A stretch of 64,000 bases of DNA from Poa pratensis. Taxonomy: Eukaryota; Streptophyta; Magnoliopsida; Poales; Poaceae. The notes under the pieces are model-generated. The model did not search any database. It had not been told where the DNA came from and was given only the letters and a program-made list of their open reading frames with translations. The translations under genes and the position numbers were made by a program. This document shows, piece by piece, positions 44,870 through 56,229 of this stretch. Location of the stretch: the NCBI GenBank assembly GCA_947311845.1, contig CAMZMU010000063.1, positions 116,452,553 to 116,516,552 of the forward strand. The letters are read 5' to 3'. Each line of letters starts with the position of its first letter. The first letter of the stretch is position 1.

Positions 44870-45270
44870 GAGGATACTGCATGGATCAACAAGCTGTACA
44901 TTGCTGTAATAAGTTAATTTTATTTGTCTTGTAAGTTGGTGTCTGGTGTAATCTGCAATTTGTTGGTATAAATTCGGCAGAGTATACTGTAGGTTTTCTG
45001 CATGATTTTTTGGGCAACCTGGGATAAATTTTGCAAGGAAAAATGCCCAGAATGTACCGCGGTTATGTTCTGTTCTGTTATCTTCCTCCTGAAAATGCCA
45101 GAATTGTTTCCGATAGTCCTCTTCCTGAAAATGCCCGAATTGACTCTGAAGTTCTTACAAGTATCTGTGTCCCAGTGGACGTGTCCAGTATTAGAACATG
45201 AACCTTACAGTATTATCATCAAGCAACTGTTGGTTCATGCAGGCAAGTAAGAATGATGAGTAAATATTTG
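44870..45270 (+). other. 3' UTR and flank of the WEB1-like gene
   Basis: The likely 3' UTR runs to about 45000. Two related words 'cctcctgaaaatgccagaattg' and 'cttcctgaaaatgcccgaattg' (45085, 45121) make a small tandem repeat. Confidence 0.5.
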
Positions 45271-45290
45271 ATCAGACATGAGGCAGGAGT

Positions 45291-45952
45291 GAAAACGCAC
45301 CTTGGAGCGTCTCCCTTCCCCGTCTACAGTAGAAGAAGGGCGACTTTTGGGATCCTCAGCTCGCGCCACCGCCTCGCCGTCGATCCGTTCGATTCCCCGC
45401 CCTCCGGCGCCGCTTCGGCGGCGAGAGGACGGGGAATCGACGGATCCGTGTATATAGGTAGTGTAGGGGTGAGTTGGGTTGCTGCTGGAGTCGCCATGGA
45501 GGAGGAGGCGGCCCCGGTGGTGCTTTTGCTGGTGGAGGTCTTCCTCTGCGGCGGCGGCGCTCCACGGAGCTCTGGCGCTGCTCTTTCGCCGCACCCGGGC
45601 TCGCAGCTCTGTGGAGTTGCCGTGCGCGGTTCCCCCTTCGCCGGATGCCGCGGGACGGCGGTTCTGGCGTCGACGACTGTTGTGCAGGTGGCTGGTGAGG
45701 TCTGGTTCGACGACGGCGACGTCCGATGGTGTAGGTCCTCTGGGGCCGACGATCGGTGACTTCCCGTCCGCTCGGGGGTGCTCTCGATCCAAGGCGTCAA
45801 GGAGAGCATGAGCGGCGGCGCGCCACCGACGGCGCCTAGGACGAAGACGAAGTTGAGTTGCAGCAGGGTTTGGACTGTAATTTCTATCTTTCTGAGGACC
45901 TTTCTGTAATTGCTGGACTTTCGTTCAGCCCCTTGTACTCGCAAAAAAAAAA
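45291..45952 (+). mobile_element. Retroposon with A-tail and 16-bp target duplication
   Basis: The direct repeat GACATGAGGCAGGAGT flanks the insert at 45275-45290 and 45953-45968. The 3' end is ctcgc followed by ten A residues. The 662-bp body is GC-rich and starts gaaaacgcacc. Near 45496 a frame begins MEEEAAPVVLLLVEVFLCGG, without recognised homology. The structure is that of an LINE-mobilised transcript: either a short non-LTR element or a processed copy of a host mRNA. Confidence 0.8.
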
Positions 45953-45968
45953 GACATGAGGCAGGAGT

Positions 45969-47300
45969 AAGCAACTGCGACTGTAACTCTGAAACCTGAA
46001 GTTGGTAACGCCTCGTCTCTCTGCCAGAAATCTAGCAGCAGCAACAAAGTCATGTCAGAATGAAATCAAATCAGCACGCGCCAGAAAGACGAGCGAAACG
46101 ATTAGTAAGAAATAGTCAGGGTTTGGCAAGTTGGCATGGAAATAGCACAGACTGATGATACAGAAAAGAAGAAACGTCGATACATCCTGGAGCAAGTGTG
46201 TCAGAATCTCCTTTTCTCGTCTCCTGCGTGCATTGGGCGGTCGTTGAAGAATCTGCTTCCTGCAGGCCTTATCACATTGCTATACTTAATTACCCCACTT
46301 CAAATTTATCCATAATAGAATACCACGTGCATCCCCGAACAGACTTTGCAAGATTTAATTCTTTCTTCCCAAGCACCCACGGAGAGCATCCAATCGTTGC
46401 TAATGAGCTTGCTAGTAGAATGCAATCAAATGGAAATTTTGCAGAGATATGCGCCTACACATCAGGCATCAGGCAGAAAGTGGCATCGAACAATATGATA
46501 CACTCTTGCTCACTAGCCATGTTCTAAATACACAAACACATTTTCCACTGAAACTGTCCCATGAACATAAGCCTGCAGTGCAGCCAGGCATGTTTAATCC
46601 TAGCATGTTTCTTTGCTTTTATTTTCGAGACAGTCCCTACATGTTTCTATGAAAGAACTGAAGTTTGTAACTTCATGTCTTTGTTCCAGAACTGCCAGCA
46701 CATCAATAAAAGAAGGGCAGAACCAAATAAAATAGGCAATATTTGGGATGGAAATAATACTAAGGAAGAACTTTGAACATTCTTGAGCAGCTATGGTAGA
46801 ATCTCCTTTTTGGACTGGTTGATCAGTGGAGAACCTCCTTCATGCAGTCCCTACCACAGTGCCAGTTGAAACTTATTCCCTGGGCAGCTTGCTGGTTGCT
46901 GCAAGCATAGGAATATAATCTAATGAAATCCCTGCAGAGAGCTACTTGGCTACTCACGGTCTCACGGGTAAATCAAGGCAAAAATTCATGATGCCTTCTC
47001 CCTCATCCCTTCAGGCAAAAGTTACTAGAATCGAACAATGTACTTTGCTTACTAGCCTAGTTTGTAAAGATAGATGCGATGCTCGAGCTTAGACTGAAAG
47101 TTAGGTCGCCCTCCACCAAGAACGAGATAACATTCAGATTCAGATCAGCAACACCCACCCTCGCAGCCATTGGCCGATCTTTATTAAGAGAGAAAGGAGA
47201 GTACAGTTAGCTGGTCACACAAAGTGTGTGCCAACATACGGGTACAGGCAGCAAGAGCTGAGCCAGACAGGCCTGGCCAGATGCATTTGTCGATCGAAAC
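45969..47300. other. Intergenic, no gene recognised
   Basis: No credible long frame or repeat boundary. The last 100 bp is the promoter region of the small EF-hand gene. Confidence 0.4.
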
Positions 47301-47303
47301 CAG

Positions 47304-47310
47304 TATAAAA
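47304..47310 (+). promoter_or_regulatory. TATA box (tataaaa) of the EF-hand gene
   Basis: A canonical TATAAAAGG lies 115 bp upstream of the ATG at 47419. The expected transcription start is about 47335. Confidence 0.7.
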
Positions 47311-47418
47311 GGAGGCACAGCCGCGAGACTCCTCAAACCATCCACCTTAGCTACCACATCCGCAAAAAAAAAAAAGCTACCACAGCCGCATCTGCATCTG
47401 CAACTGCAAGAATTACCA

Positions 47419-47694
47419 ATGGCGATCAGGGGAGTGCCATCGGCGCGCGGGATGTCGGTGGAGGAGTTCAAGGAGTGGCTGAAGCAGTTCGACGTCGACG
47501 GCGACGGCCGGATCAGCAGGGGCGAGCTCCGTGAGGCCATCCGCCGCCGCGGTGGGTGGTTCACCACCCTCAAGGCTGGCCGTGCCGTCCGCCGCGCCGA
47601 CAGGGACAACAGCGGCTACGTCGACGACGCCGAGATCGAGAACCTCGTCGCCTTCGCGCAGAAAGACCTCGGCATGAAGATCTCTGCCTGGTAG
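47419..47694 (+). CDS. Small two-EF-hand calcium-binding protein
   Basis: A single-exon gene of 91 residues. Residues 25-36 (DVDGDGRISRGE) and 61-72 (DRDNSGYVDDAE) are canonical EF-hand loops, with Asp at position 1 and Glu at 12. They are separated by a basic linker with Trp47. The N-terminus (MAIRGVPSARGMSVEEFKEW) has no signal peptide or myristoylation signal. Size resembles polcalcins and short calmodulin-like proteins, but the sequence is not a close polcalcin match. A pair of EF hands usually folds as one Ca2+-sensing lobe, so a role as a Ca2+ sensor or buffer is inferred. The coding sequence is very GC-rich, typical of intronless grass CML genes. A TATA box and a short leader precede the ATG. 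It is likely functional; the target is unknown. Confidence 0.85.
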   Translation: MAIRGVPSARGMSVEEFKEWLKQFDVDGDGRISRGELREAIRRRGGWFTTLKAGRAVRRADRDNSGYVDDAEIENLVAFAQKDLGMKISAW

Positions 47695-48065
47695 CTAGCC
47701 TAGCCTAGCTCCACGGAGTTTTATCTTCCCAGCTTTTCAATATTAACGATCGAAAAGCAGTATTGCACTATACTAGTAGTTGGCAGCTCCTCCTGAGAAT
47801 AATATGTGCAAATCAGGAGAACTCCACTAAGGTTTGCTACTCGTAGTACTTTACTAAGCGTATGTGTATGGCTATGCTGGGCTTTGATTCTCACAAAAAT
47901 GAAACCAAATTTGCAATTACGATTTACGAACCCTTGAACATATTAGATATCATCGATCTGCCTCTCACTAGTGAGACTACTAGAGATGTAATTCTGATAG
48001 TACACATGATGCATCCTTGGAACAAAGAAGCGAATCTATATATATATATATATATATATCTATAT
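47695..48065 (+). other. 3' flank of the EF-hand gene with an AT microsatellite
   Basis: Includes an (AT)n run at about 48037-48059. No coding sequence recognised. Confidence 0.6.
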
Positions 48066-48800
48066 AATGGCTGTGGTCTTCAGTGATCCATTGATGCGTA
48101 CACGTGTCCTACCACTGTAGACGATCACTTGCGCGTATTCTCCTATCTACAGTGCTTGGTCCCTTATCTGCCTTTCCTTCCGCAATCAACGATGGAAGAC
48201 AAGCCTGCCCCGTCCGCACGTCCACGGCTGCACCCGCACTGCTGTATGTTTCTGCGCATGTGCAGTGCGCGCCCTCCGCGCCGTCCCATCCAGACTTGGC
48301 GGTCCTTCTTTTCACGATAATATATACATGAAATATATGCACGTCGACGAGTAGGTTCCATCCCCGTGATCGATTTCGAGTTTGATCGACTCTAACTCCT
48401 TAATTTGGGTCCAGATTCACAAAAACTTTTGACGAATTTGACATTAATAATGGTTGTGGTCTTCGGCCAGGATCACTTGCGTATCTACAGTACTCTCCTA
48501 TCTACAGTGATTGGTCCCTTATCTGCCTTTCCTTCCGCAATCAACGATGCAAGACAAGCCTGCCCCGTCCGCGCGTCCACGGCTAGACCCGCACTGCAGT
48601 ATGTTTCTGCGCATCTACAGTGCGCGCCCTCCGCGCCGTCCGATCCAGACTTGGTGGTCCTTCTTTTCACGATAATATATACATGAAATATATGCACGTC
48701 GACGAGTAGGTTCCATTTCTGTGATCGGTTTCGAGTTTGGTCGACTCTAACTCCTTAATTTTGGGTCCAGATTCACAAAAACTTTTGACGAATTTTGTCA
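48066..48800. repeat. Tandem duplication of a unit of about 380 bp
   Basis: Unit 1 (48066-48448) and unit 2 (48449-48800) share 'tggtcccttatctgcctttc', 'tatgtttctgcgcat', 'ctccgcgccgtcc' and 'gcacgtcgacgagtaggttc' in order. A third, partial copy of the right half recurs at 49506-49735. Confidence 0.85.
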
Positions 48801-48899
48801 AATTCGTCAGACTCAGTCATCCGTTTGAATTTTCCTTTCACAAGTAGACGGATATCACCCTTCCAAATAACTTTCATGTTTTAGCCTTTTTATTTTGAC

Positions 48900-49500
48900 G
48901 GATGCATAGATATTCCCGCATGTTTTTTTGCAGAAAAGTCCCCTCCTTTTGCAGAAATTGTGAATAGATTCTCTGGCATAAAACACACACGTGGACCCTA
49001 CGCCTTTTGCAGAAAAGTACCCACATTTTTCCTACGTTTTTTTTGCAAAAAAGCCCCGCGTTTTCCAAAAATTATGAATCAATCTCATATATCAAAGCGG
49101 ACCATCCCAGCGGCATGTCGAGGCTCCCACGTCGCCCCGCACTGTAGAAGTGCGCTTCTACAGTGCGCGCACGCCTCCGCGCCGTCCGATTCAGATCCGA
49201 CGACCCAGGCTCCGTTTTTTTGCAGGAAAATCCCCGCGTTTTCCAAAATTGTGAATTGATCTGGCCCACACTTTTTTTTGCGGAAAAGTTCCTGTGTTTT
49301 CCAAAATTCGTGAATCGCGCGAACCCTACGCATTTTTGCAGAAAAGATCCCGCGTTTTCCAAAAAATATGAATCGATCCTCCGATATACCGTGCGCACAC
49401 GTCTCCGCGCCGTCCGATTCGTCCGATTCAGATCTGACGGCCCGCGCGACGCTTTTGCAGAAAGACCCTCACATTTACCAAAATTTACGATTCGCTCTCC
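48900..49500. repeat. Minisatellite-like 'ttttgcagaaaagtcccc' units
   Basis: At least six diverged units combine 'tttttttgcagaaaag', 'cccgcgttttccaaaa' and 'tgtgaatc' (near 48925, 48996, 49036, 49215, 49270, 49330, 49450). Copies of 'ctccgcgccgtccgatt' lie between them. No protein-coding potential. Confidence 0.75.
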
Positions 49501-49505
49501 TTTTC

Positions 49506-49860
49506 ATGATAACATATACATGAAATATATGCACGTCGACGAGTAGGTTCCACTCCCCTAATCGGTTTCGAGTTTGGTCGACTCTAGCTCCTTAATTTTG
49601 GATCAAGATTCGCAAAACCATTTGACGAATTTTGTCAAATTCACCGCACTCAGTCATCCATTTGAATTTTCCTTTCACGAGTAGATGGATAACACCCTTC
49701 CAAACAAATTTCATGTTTCGACCTCTTTATTTCGACGGACATACATATATTTCCTTCCCTTCACGAGTAGATGGATAACACCCTTCCAAACAACTTTCAT
49801 GTTTCGGCCTTTTTATTTCGAGGGACAAACATATATTTCTCTCTGATATTCAAATCCGTG
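49506..49860. repeat. Third partial copy of the tandem unit plus a short duplication
   Basis: Positions 49506-49735 match about 48672-48890. Then 'agtagatggataacaccctt' occurs twice (49680 and 49765) with the following 'catgtttcg' segment. Confidence 0.75.
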
Positions 49861-50591
49861 GTATTTGAAGAAATTTGTCTTTTAGTTCTAGCCCAAGGAA
49901 GCTTATTTTTTATACGCTTTTTTGCATAAAAGTCCCCGATTTTTTCAAAAAAAATGTAAATCGTCCCTCTGGAACACCCGCGCTAACCCTAGAACTAAAT
50001 TCGACCTTATTTTCACCGACTCGACCACCGCCGACCCCTCTCGCCTCCTTCTCCGGCAGGCTCTGTACCTCCTGAAAACAACCTTATGTGCCATCATAAC
50101 TTTGATCTAAATTTCTTGATATCCAGCAACAGTTCAACCTTCTCCAGTTTATTTTGTTGTGTCACCACACGGGCGGCGTGCCGCCGCGCGAATTTTCCTA
50201 GTTCAGCAACAAAGGACAAGCTAGTTAATACGCCTCGATCCATTCCTAATATAAAAGAGAAAATCTAAGGAAAGGCGCCGCTCACGAGTCTCTGCTGGCG
50301 GCGGCTCGCTGAGATTCGTGCGTGCGAATCGAGCAACGCGAGCAGCGCACGTCTCTCTCTTGTCCAACCGCTCCGGGCGTACTTCGCCTTCGTTCCGTTT
50401 GGATAAGGTTATTGTAGGACCCACCTGTCAGCCAGACTGGGGACAGAGAGAACGGTGATAGTGCCCAGGCAATCATGCCCGAGCTCTCTCCTCTCTCCGC
50501 TCCGGCGACGCGGGGGGCGATCCGCCATTTCCGGCCATGCTGACCGCATTCCGGCGGTTCCCTGCCGGTGGAGAGGTTCTCCGTCGCAGTC
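49861..50591. other. Intergenic, no gene recognised
   Basis: Contains another 'ttttttgcataaaagtcccc' word at 49918. The rest is unassigned, up to the Athila insertion. Confidence 0.4.
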
Positions 50592-50596
50592 GCCGC

Positions 50597-52441
50597 TGAT
50601 GACCCACAAGTATAGGGGGTGTATCGTAGTACTTTCGATAAATAAGAGTGTCGAACCCAACGAGGAGCAGAAGGTGTTGATAAGCAGTTTTGATATGGAA
50701 TTCACTGTAAATACTAGCAGACAAGTTTTTAGGGGTTTTTGATATAGCAGATAAATAAAGTACAAGTAAATAAAGTGCAGTAATAATAATTGCGGCGAGT
50801 GGCCCAATCCTTTCTACAGCAAAGGACAAGCCGGTAGGTTTACTTATGATTACCAAACGTTCTTGAGGACACACGGGAATTTCGTCAAGTGCTTTCGCTT
50901 CAAATAGTTGATTAATCTTCATTGTTTTGATAAGTGTTGTGTGGGTGAACCTATGCTAATGCACCGCCCTTCCTAGGACTAATACAAACTTGTGATTATA
51001 CCCCTTGCAAGCCTCCGCAAATACAAGAAAGTAATTAAGATAAATCTAACCACAGCCTTAAACTCTGGGATCCTGCTATCCCTCATGCATCGATATACCA
51101 ACGGGGGTTTAGGTTTCTGTCACTCCGGCAACCCGACAATTGGCAACCGAATACACAATGCATTCCCCTAGGCCCATAAAGGTGAAGTGTCATGTAGTCG
51201 ACGTTCACATGACACCACTAGAAGAATAATACCACAACTTAAATATCCAACCATTAAATATTACTCAACATAATTCACTACTAACATCAAGACTTCTCCC
51301 ATGTCCTCAAGAACTAAACGAACTACTCACAAGACATCATATGAAACATGATCAGAGGTGATATAATGATGAATAACAATCTGGACATAAACCTTAATTC
51401 AACGGTTTCACTCAATAGCATCAACCACAAGGAGTAATTAACACCAGGAAAGCTTCCCATATGAACTAGACAAGATTCAATCCTAGATGTTACAGCGGAA
51501 CGGAGTGGAGCGGCGGAGACGATGGTGCTGGTGGTGGAGGTGATGATGATGATGATCCCAATTATACCTGGCCATGGGCCGGGCCGGGCCGGGCTTCGAG
51601 CCGGGTCTAAAAAAGCCCATGGGAAAAAGCCCAGGCCTAGGCCCGGCCCGACTCATCCATCGGGCCTACATTTGAGGCCCAGGCCCGGCCCGTGAGTGCA
51701 AAATCCCGTCGGGCCTCGGGCCTCGGGCCGGGATTCTTCCTGAAAACGCAAATATCCAAAGCCCAGGCCCGTCCCGTCACGTCCGTCGGGCCGAATTTCC
51801 AGGCCCAGTGGTTAGGCCTGTCGGGCCCAGGCCCTGTATTTTCGGGCCGGGCCGGGCTGGTCGGGCCGGGCTAAAGATGGCCAGGCATAATCCCAATGAA
51901 GTCCAGCTCGATGACGGTGACGATGGCGACGATTTCCCCCCCTCCGGGAAGGAATTTCCTCGGCAGATTTCTCCCTGCCGGAGAGCTTTTCTCTCTCTGG
52001 TGTTTTTCGCCTCGTGGAGGCGACGGAATACTTCCTCGACATCCCCCTAGGCTTAGGGTTTCCTGGGGATCATGTACACGAAAGGGGGCTGGCAGAGGTG
52101 GGCCAGGGCCTCCTCACCACGTGGCGGCGCGGGGGCAAGGTGGGCCACGCCACCACATGGTGAGGGCCCATGGTGGCCCACCTTGGCTTCCCCTTTTGGC
52201 TGCCTCCGCATCTGACAAAATAGTAACTTCTAGATGTTTTCCTCGAATTATTGATCTTCAGAAATATGGTGTCTTGACGGTCCTTTTTCCAGCAGAAATC
52301 TGACTCCGGTGTTTAATTCTCCAATAATCATCAAACATGAAAAATAGGTAGAATAACATAAGTATCATCTCTAAATATGAAATATATCAATGAATAACAG
52401 TAAATTATGATATAAAATAGTGATGCAAAATGGACGTATCA
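50597..52441 (-). repeat. 3' LTR of the Athila-type element (with MITE insert)
   Basis: Longer than its partner by about 350 bp because of the hAT-type MITE at 51563-51889 and its target duplication. Confidence 0.92.
51563..51889. mobile_element. hAT-type MITE, very GC-rich (327 bp)
   Basis: The terminal inverted repeats are TATACCTGGCCAT and the complement of TATGCCTGGCCAT. The 8-bp duplication ATCCCAAT lies at 51555-51562 and 51890-51897. The other LTR (near 60785) is the empty site. The interior consists largely of 'gggccgggcc' and 'cgggcctcggg' words. Confidence 0.88.
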
Positions 52442-54240
52442 ACTCCCCCAAGCTTAGACCTCGCTTGTCCCCAAGCGAAAGCTGAGCTCGGTAAACAAGA
52501 CCACAGGTTTATGGAGCGAAGTGTCGATAAACAAAATACGGACAAGAAGCATCACATTTATTAATACACAAGTCATTCTAGATAGCAACTTCCCTTCATA
52601 AAACATAACTTGAAACAAGTAAAGGGAGTCACAATAAGGTGCATAGAGAAAATCATAATTGGTGATGGCAAACTTCGTTCTTGGTCAGAGAACAATTAAC
52701 AGATTGTACTTATCTTTCGAGTAGAGTCTTTATACTAGAGCTTATATTGCAGAACTTACATGCTCAATCATAACAATCTCTTTACAGTCATTGATAACTT
52801 TCAAAGTTATATTCATTCAGATAAAAGCTTTGTGCTACACAAGGAAACATAAAAGACATGATTGAAAATATCAACATATAGATGGTTGGATCACAACAAC
52901 TCAAATGCTTGCTTGAGATAGAAGGGAATAGGTTTACTGACTCAACAAGAAAGTAAAAGATAGGCCCTTCGCAGAGGGAAGCAGGGATGAAATCATGTGC
53001 TAGAGCTTTTAAGTTTTGAAATCATATAGAGAGTATAAAATAAGTTTTAAGCTATGTATGTCGTTGTCAACGAATGGCAGTGGGCACTCTATCCCCCTTG
53101 TCAACCAGACTTTCAAGAGCGGCTCCCATGAAGGACGTTATTTCTACCCAAGGGTAGATCATCCCTCTTTCTTTTGTTTACACATGCATAATTATAAATT
53201 GGTATGACACTCCTCCCAACCTTTGCTTACACAAGCCATGGCTAACCGAATCCTCGGGTGCCTTCCAACAATCACATACCATGGAGATGGAGGAGTGCCT
53301 ATTTGATAATGTTTAACACTTTGAAGTTTGCTTTTGATAAATCATTGGCAAAACATGTGAAGAGAATCAAGTGGTTATAGTTATAATTAATTGGGACTGG
53401 GCACCCCATTTGCCAGCTCTTTTTGCAAGTTATTATAAGCGGATGTATATGCCACTAGTCCATTGGTGAAAGTCTGTCTGACAAGTTAAATAGAGAACAA
53501 CCCACATACTTCCTCATGAGCTAATAAACAGTGACACAAATGAGATATAATAGTTTTTGAATAATTAAAGGTAGCACATGAAGTATTTACTTGGAGTGGC
53601 AGGAAATACCACATGATAGGTAGTTATGGTGGACACAAATGGCAATGGTTTGGCTCAAGGTTTGGATGTATGAGAAGCATTCCCTCTCAATACAGGTTTT
53701 TCGGCTAGCAAGGTTGTGTAGCAAGCATAAGAGTTGAGGGATACAAACAAATATACATGTAGTAAGAACAATCATGCAATCTTCCTTGGAAGCACAAATA
53801 ATTTTAACTTGAGAATACTAAGCTTATGAGCCAACAAGAAAGAAAGATCATGGAATAATTTATCTACATGCACTTCCCTCTCTCTACTTAAGCCTCAAAG
53901 TATTGTAACTACTGACCAATGCTAAGTTTGCCAAAACCAAAAAGATTTACTTCATGCTCCCAAAGTGGTACCAATACTAATGCAAGATTATCAACATGAA
54001 AGAAATTGCAAACTAAAATAAAGTATGCAGAAAGTAAATGATGAAACTTCTCATTAATATTCCATAACGGCAACTCACACCAAGGGATACATAGATAACC
54101 AACTAAAAGAGAGATACTTCCACACTGCAAACCATCCTATAAGATAACTTCCCTACTCACATATGACTCTATTGAAAGGTAAAAGGTAAAGATAATGGTG
54201 TGATACCGCGGCACTCCCCCAAGCTTGGAACAAGCCAAGG
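52442..54240. other. Non-coding 3' interior of the Athila element
   Basis: AT-rich sequence between the extra ORF and the 3' LTR. No coding frame of note. Confidence 0.6.
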
Positions 54241-54262
54241 GGATGCCAATACCAATGATGAA

Positions 54263-54726
54263 TTACTCCTTCGGCGGTGGTGGTGAGACGGCTTGGAGCG
54301 GGGTCAGGAAACGCTCCAGCATTCGGCGAAGCCTGATGTTCTCATCTTGGAGTATTTCCACCTCCATCTTCAGGACTCGATACTGATCACATAACTCATC
54401 AGTAACTCGAAGGGCTTCAGTTACCGCCGGGAAAGAGCTGAAATCTGGAACAGGTGGTATCGCTCCCTGCAGGTTATGAGAAAAAGCACGTTGAGTGTTA
54501 ACCGATCCCACAAAAGTGGGCTTGCTGGACTTTGATCCTGCTGTCCCCTTCTTGCAGATGACATCTTCTTCACTTCCTCCTTGACGCTCTCGTCCATGTC
54601 CTTGCGTCTTGCCGTGACTCTTTCCTCTTCCACCCATCCAACGAAAGTTCCCCGATCAAGGTCTCGGAGAAGTTCACGTTGGCGACGCAGCACGTAGTCT
54701 TCCGAGGACGAACCTTGGGACGACAT
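54263..54726 (-). pseudogene. Extra 3' ORF of the Athila element, frameshifted
   Basis: The ATG at 54726 opens MSSQGSSSEDYVLRRQRELL, and the frame runs through VGWVEEERVTARRKDMDESV. A shift near 54560-54600 leads to a second frame with SKPTFVGS, PPVPDFSSFPAVTEALRV and a predicted coiled coil (LKMEVEILQDENIRLRRMLE), ending at 54263. In total it would encode about 150 residues. It lies in the position where some Athila elements carry an env-like gene, but I see no signal peptide or membrane segment, so it is not an envelope protein. A TATA-like box lies about 70 bp upstream. The function is unknown. Confidence 0.55.
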
Positions 54727-54794
54727 CTGGACAGAAACAGATCGAAACAAAAACGACGAAAAGGCGATATACGGACCTCGGGGGATCCGGGAGA

Positions 54795-54802
54795 TTATAT
54801 AG
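54795..54802 (-). promoter_or_regulatory. TATA-like box before the extra Athila ORF
   Basis: The minus strand reads ctatataa about 70 bp upstream of the ATG at 54726. It could drive a separate short transcript. Confidence 0.45.
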
Positions 54803-55201
54803 CAAAAAGTTTCGCAACAAAAGGAAGGTACGGAGAAAACCTGGTCGGAGACGGCTCCGAGGCGCCCTCACCACGTGGCGGCGCGGCCAGGGGTGGGCCG
54901 CGCCACGGCATGGTGAGGTGCCCTCGGGCACCTTCTCCTACCCGGTTTGGTCTCTTATTTTTCCATATTTAATAAAATGACAAAAATATCTATGGAAGGT
55001 TAAACGCGAACTTTTTCTTACCAAACTGTTACCTATTCGAAAACAGACTCTGCAGTCCCCTGAATTTGCTTTTCAATGAAAACTTCCGGAGTCACCACTT
55101 GAATAGTATCAACATCTTCATCATAAGGATCTCCAGAAATATAATGTTTGAGTCTTTGTCCATTCACCACTTGTGTAGAGTTGTCTTTAGTGAAGCAATC
55201 T

Positions 55202-56183
55202 TTATTGCACCTGAACGATATACCTCCACAATAACAAAAGGTCCTTCCCATTTTGAGAGTAATTTTCCTGCAAAAAATCTGAGACGAGACCTATACAATA
55301 GAACTTTCTCACCAACATTAAACTTCTTTTAATAATTCTCCTATCATGCCATTTCTTAACTTTCTCTTTAAAAAGTCTAGCATTTTCATAAGCCTCACTT
55401 CTCCATTCATCTAAAGAACTCAAATGAAGCAACCTCTTTTCACCAGCAAGTTTAAAGTCTCTATTAAGTTCCCTCACTGCCCAATAAGCTTTGTGTTCTA
55501 ATTCTAGAGGCAAGTGACAAGCTTTACCATAAACCATTTTATAAGGAGACATACCCATAGGGTTTTTATAAGCAGTTCTATAAGCCCATAAAGCATCATT
55601 TAACTTACTAGCCCAATTTTTCTAGATTTATTAACAGTCTTTTGCAAGATAGATTTAATCTCTCTATTTGATAATTCTACTTGCCCACTAGTTTGGGGAT
55701 GATAAGCTGAAGCAATTCTATGATTAACACCATATTTAGCAAGGGTCTTTCTAAAACCACCATGAATAAAATGAGAACCTCCATCAGTCATAAGATATCT
55801 AGGCACACCAAACCTAGGAAAAATAACATCTTGAAGCATTTTTAAAGAGGTCTCACCATCAGCACTTTTGTAGGTATAGCTTCTACCCATTTAGTAACAT
55901 AATCAACAGCAACAAGTATATGAGTATTACCTTCTGAAGGAGGAAAAGGACCCATAAAGTCGAATCCCCAACAGTCAAATGGTTCAATAACAAGAGAATA
56001 ATTCATAGGCATTTCATTACGTCTAGAGATATTACCAACTCTTTGACATTCATCACAAGATAAAATAAACTTTCTTGCATCTTTAAAGAGGGTAGGCCAA
56101 TAAAAACCTGATTGTAGAACCTTTTGTGCGGTTCTATCTCCAGCATGATGTCCTCCATAAGCACTACCATGGCACTTTCTCAA
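55202..56183 (-). pseudogene. Athila integrase, frameshifted
   Basis: The zinc-binding H2C2 region ([29 protein letters not shown]) is followed by a catalytic core with the first Asp in [11 protein letters not shown] and the second in [10 protein letters not shown]. The Glu region follows as [15 protein letters not shown]. The distal part reads GMSPYKMVYGKACHLPLELE. It spans three frames (56183-55842, 55890-55600, 55558-55202), so no intact enzyme is made. The integrase would insert the cDNA copy into the genome. Confidence 0.85.
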
Positions 56184-56229
56184 TATTCTCGTTGTTCATG
56201 TTCTGGAACACATCTTCGCATAATGCCAT

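Noticed and set aside
54263..54726. Envelope-like gene in the Athila element
   Set aside because: The position fits, but no signal peptide, furin-like site or transmembrane segment is visible; the product is hydrophilic with a coiled coil.
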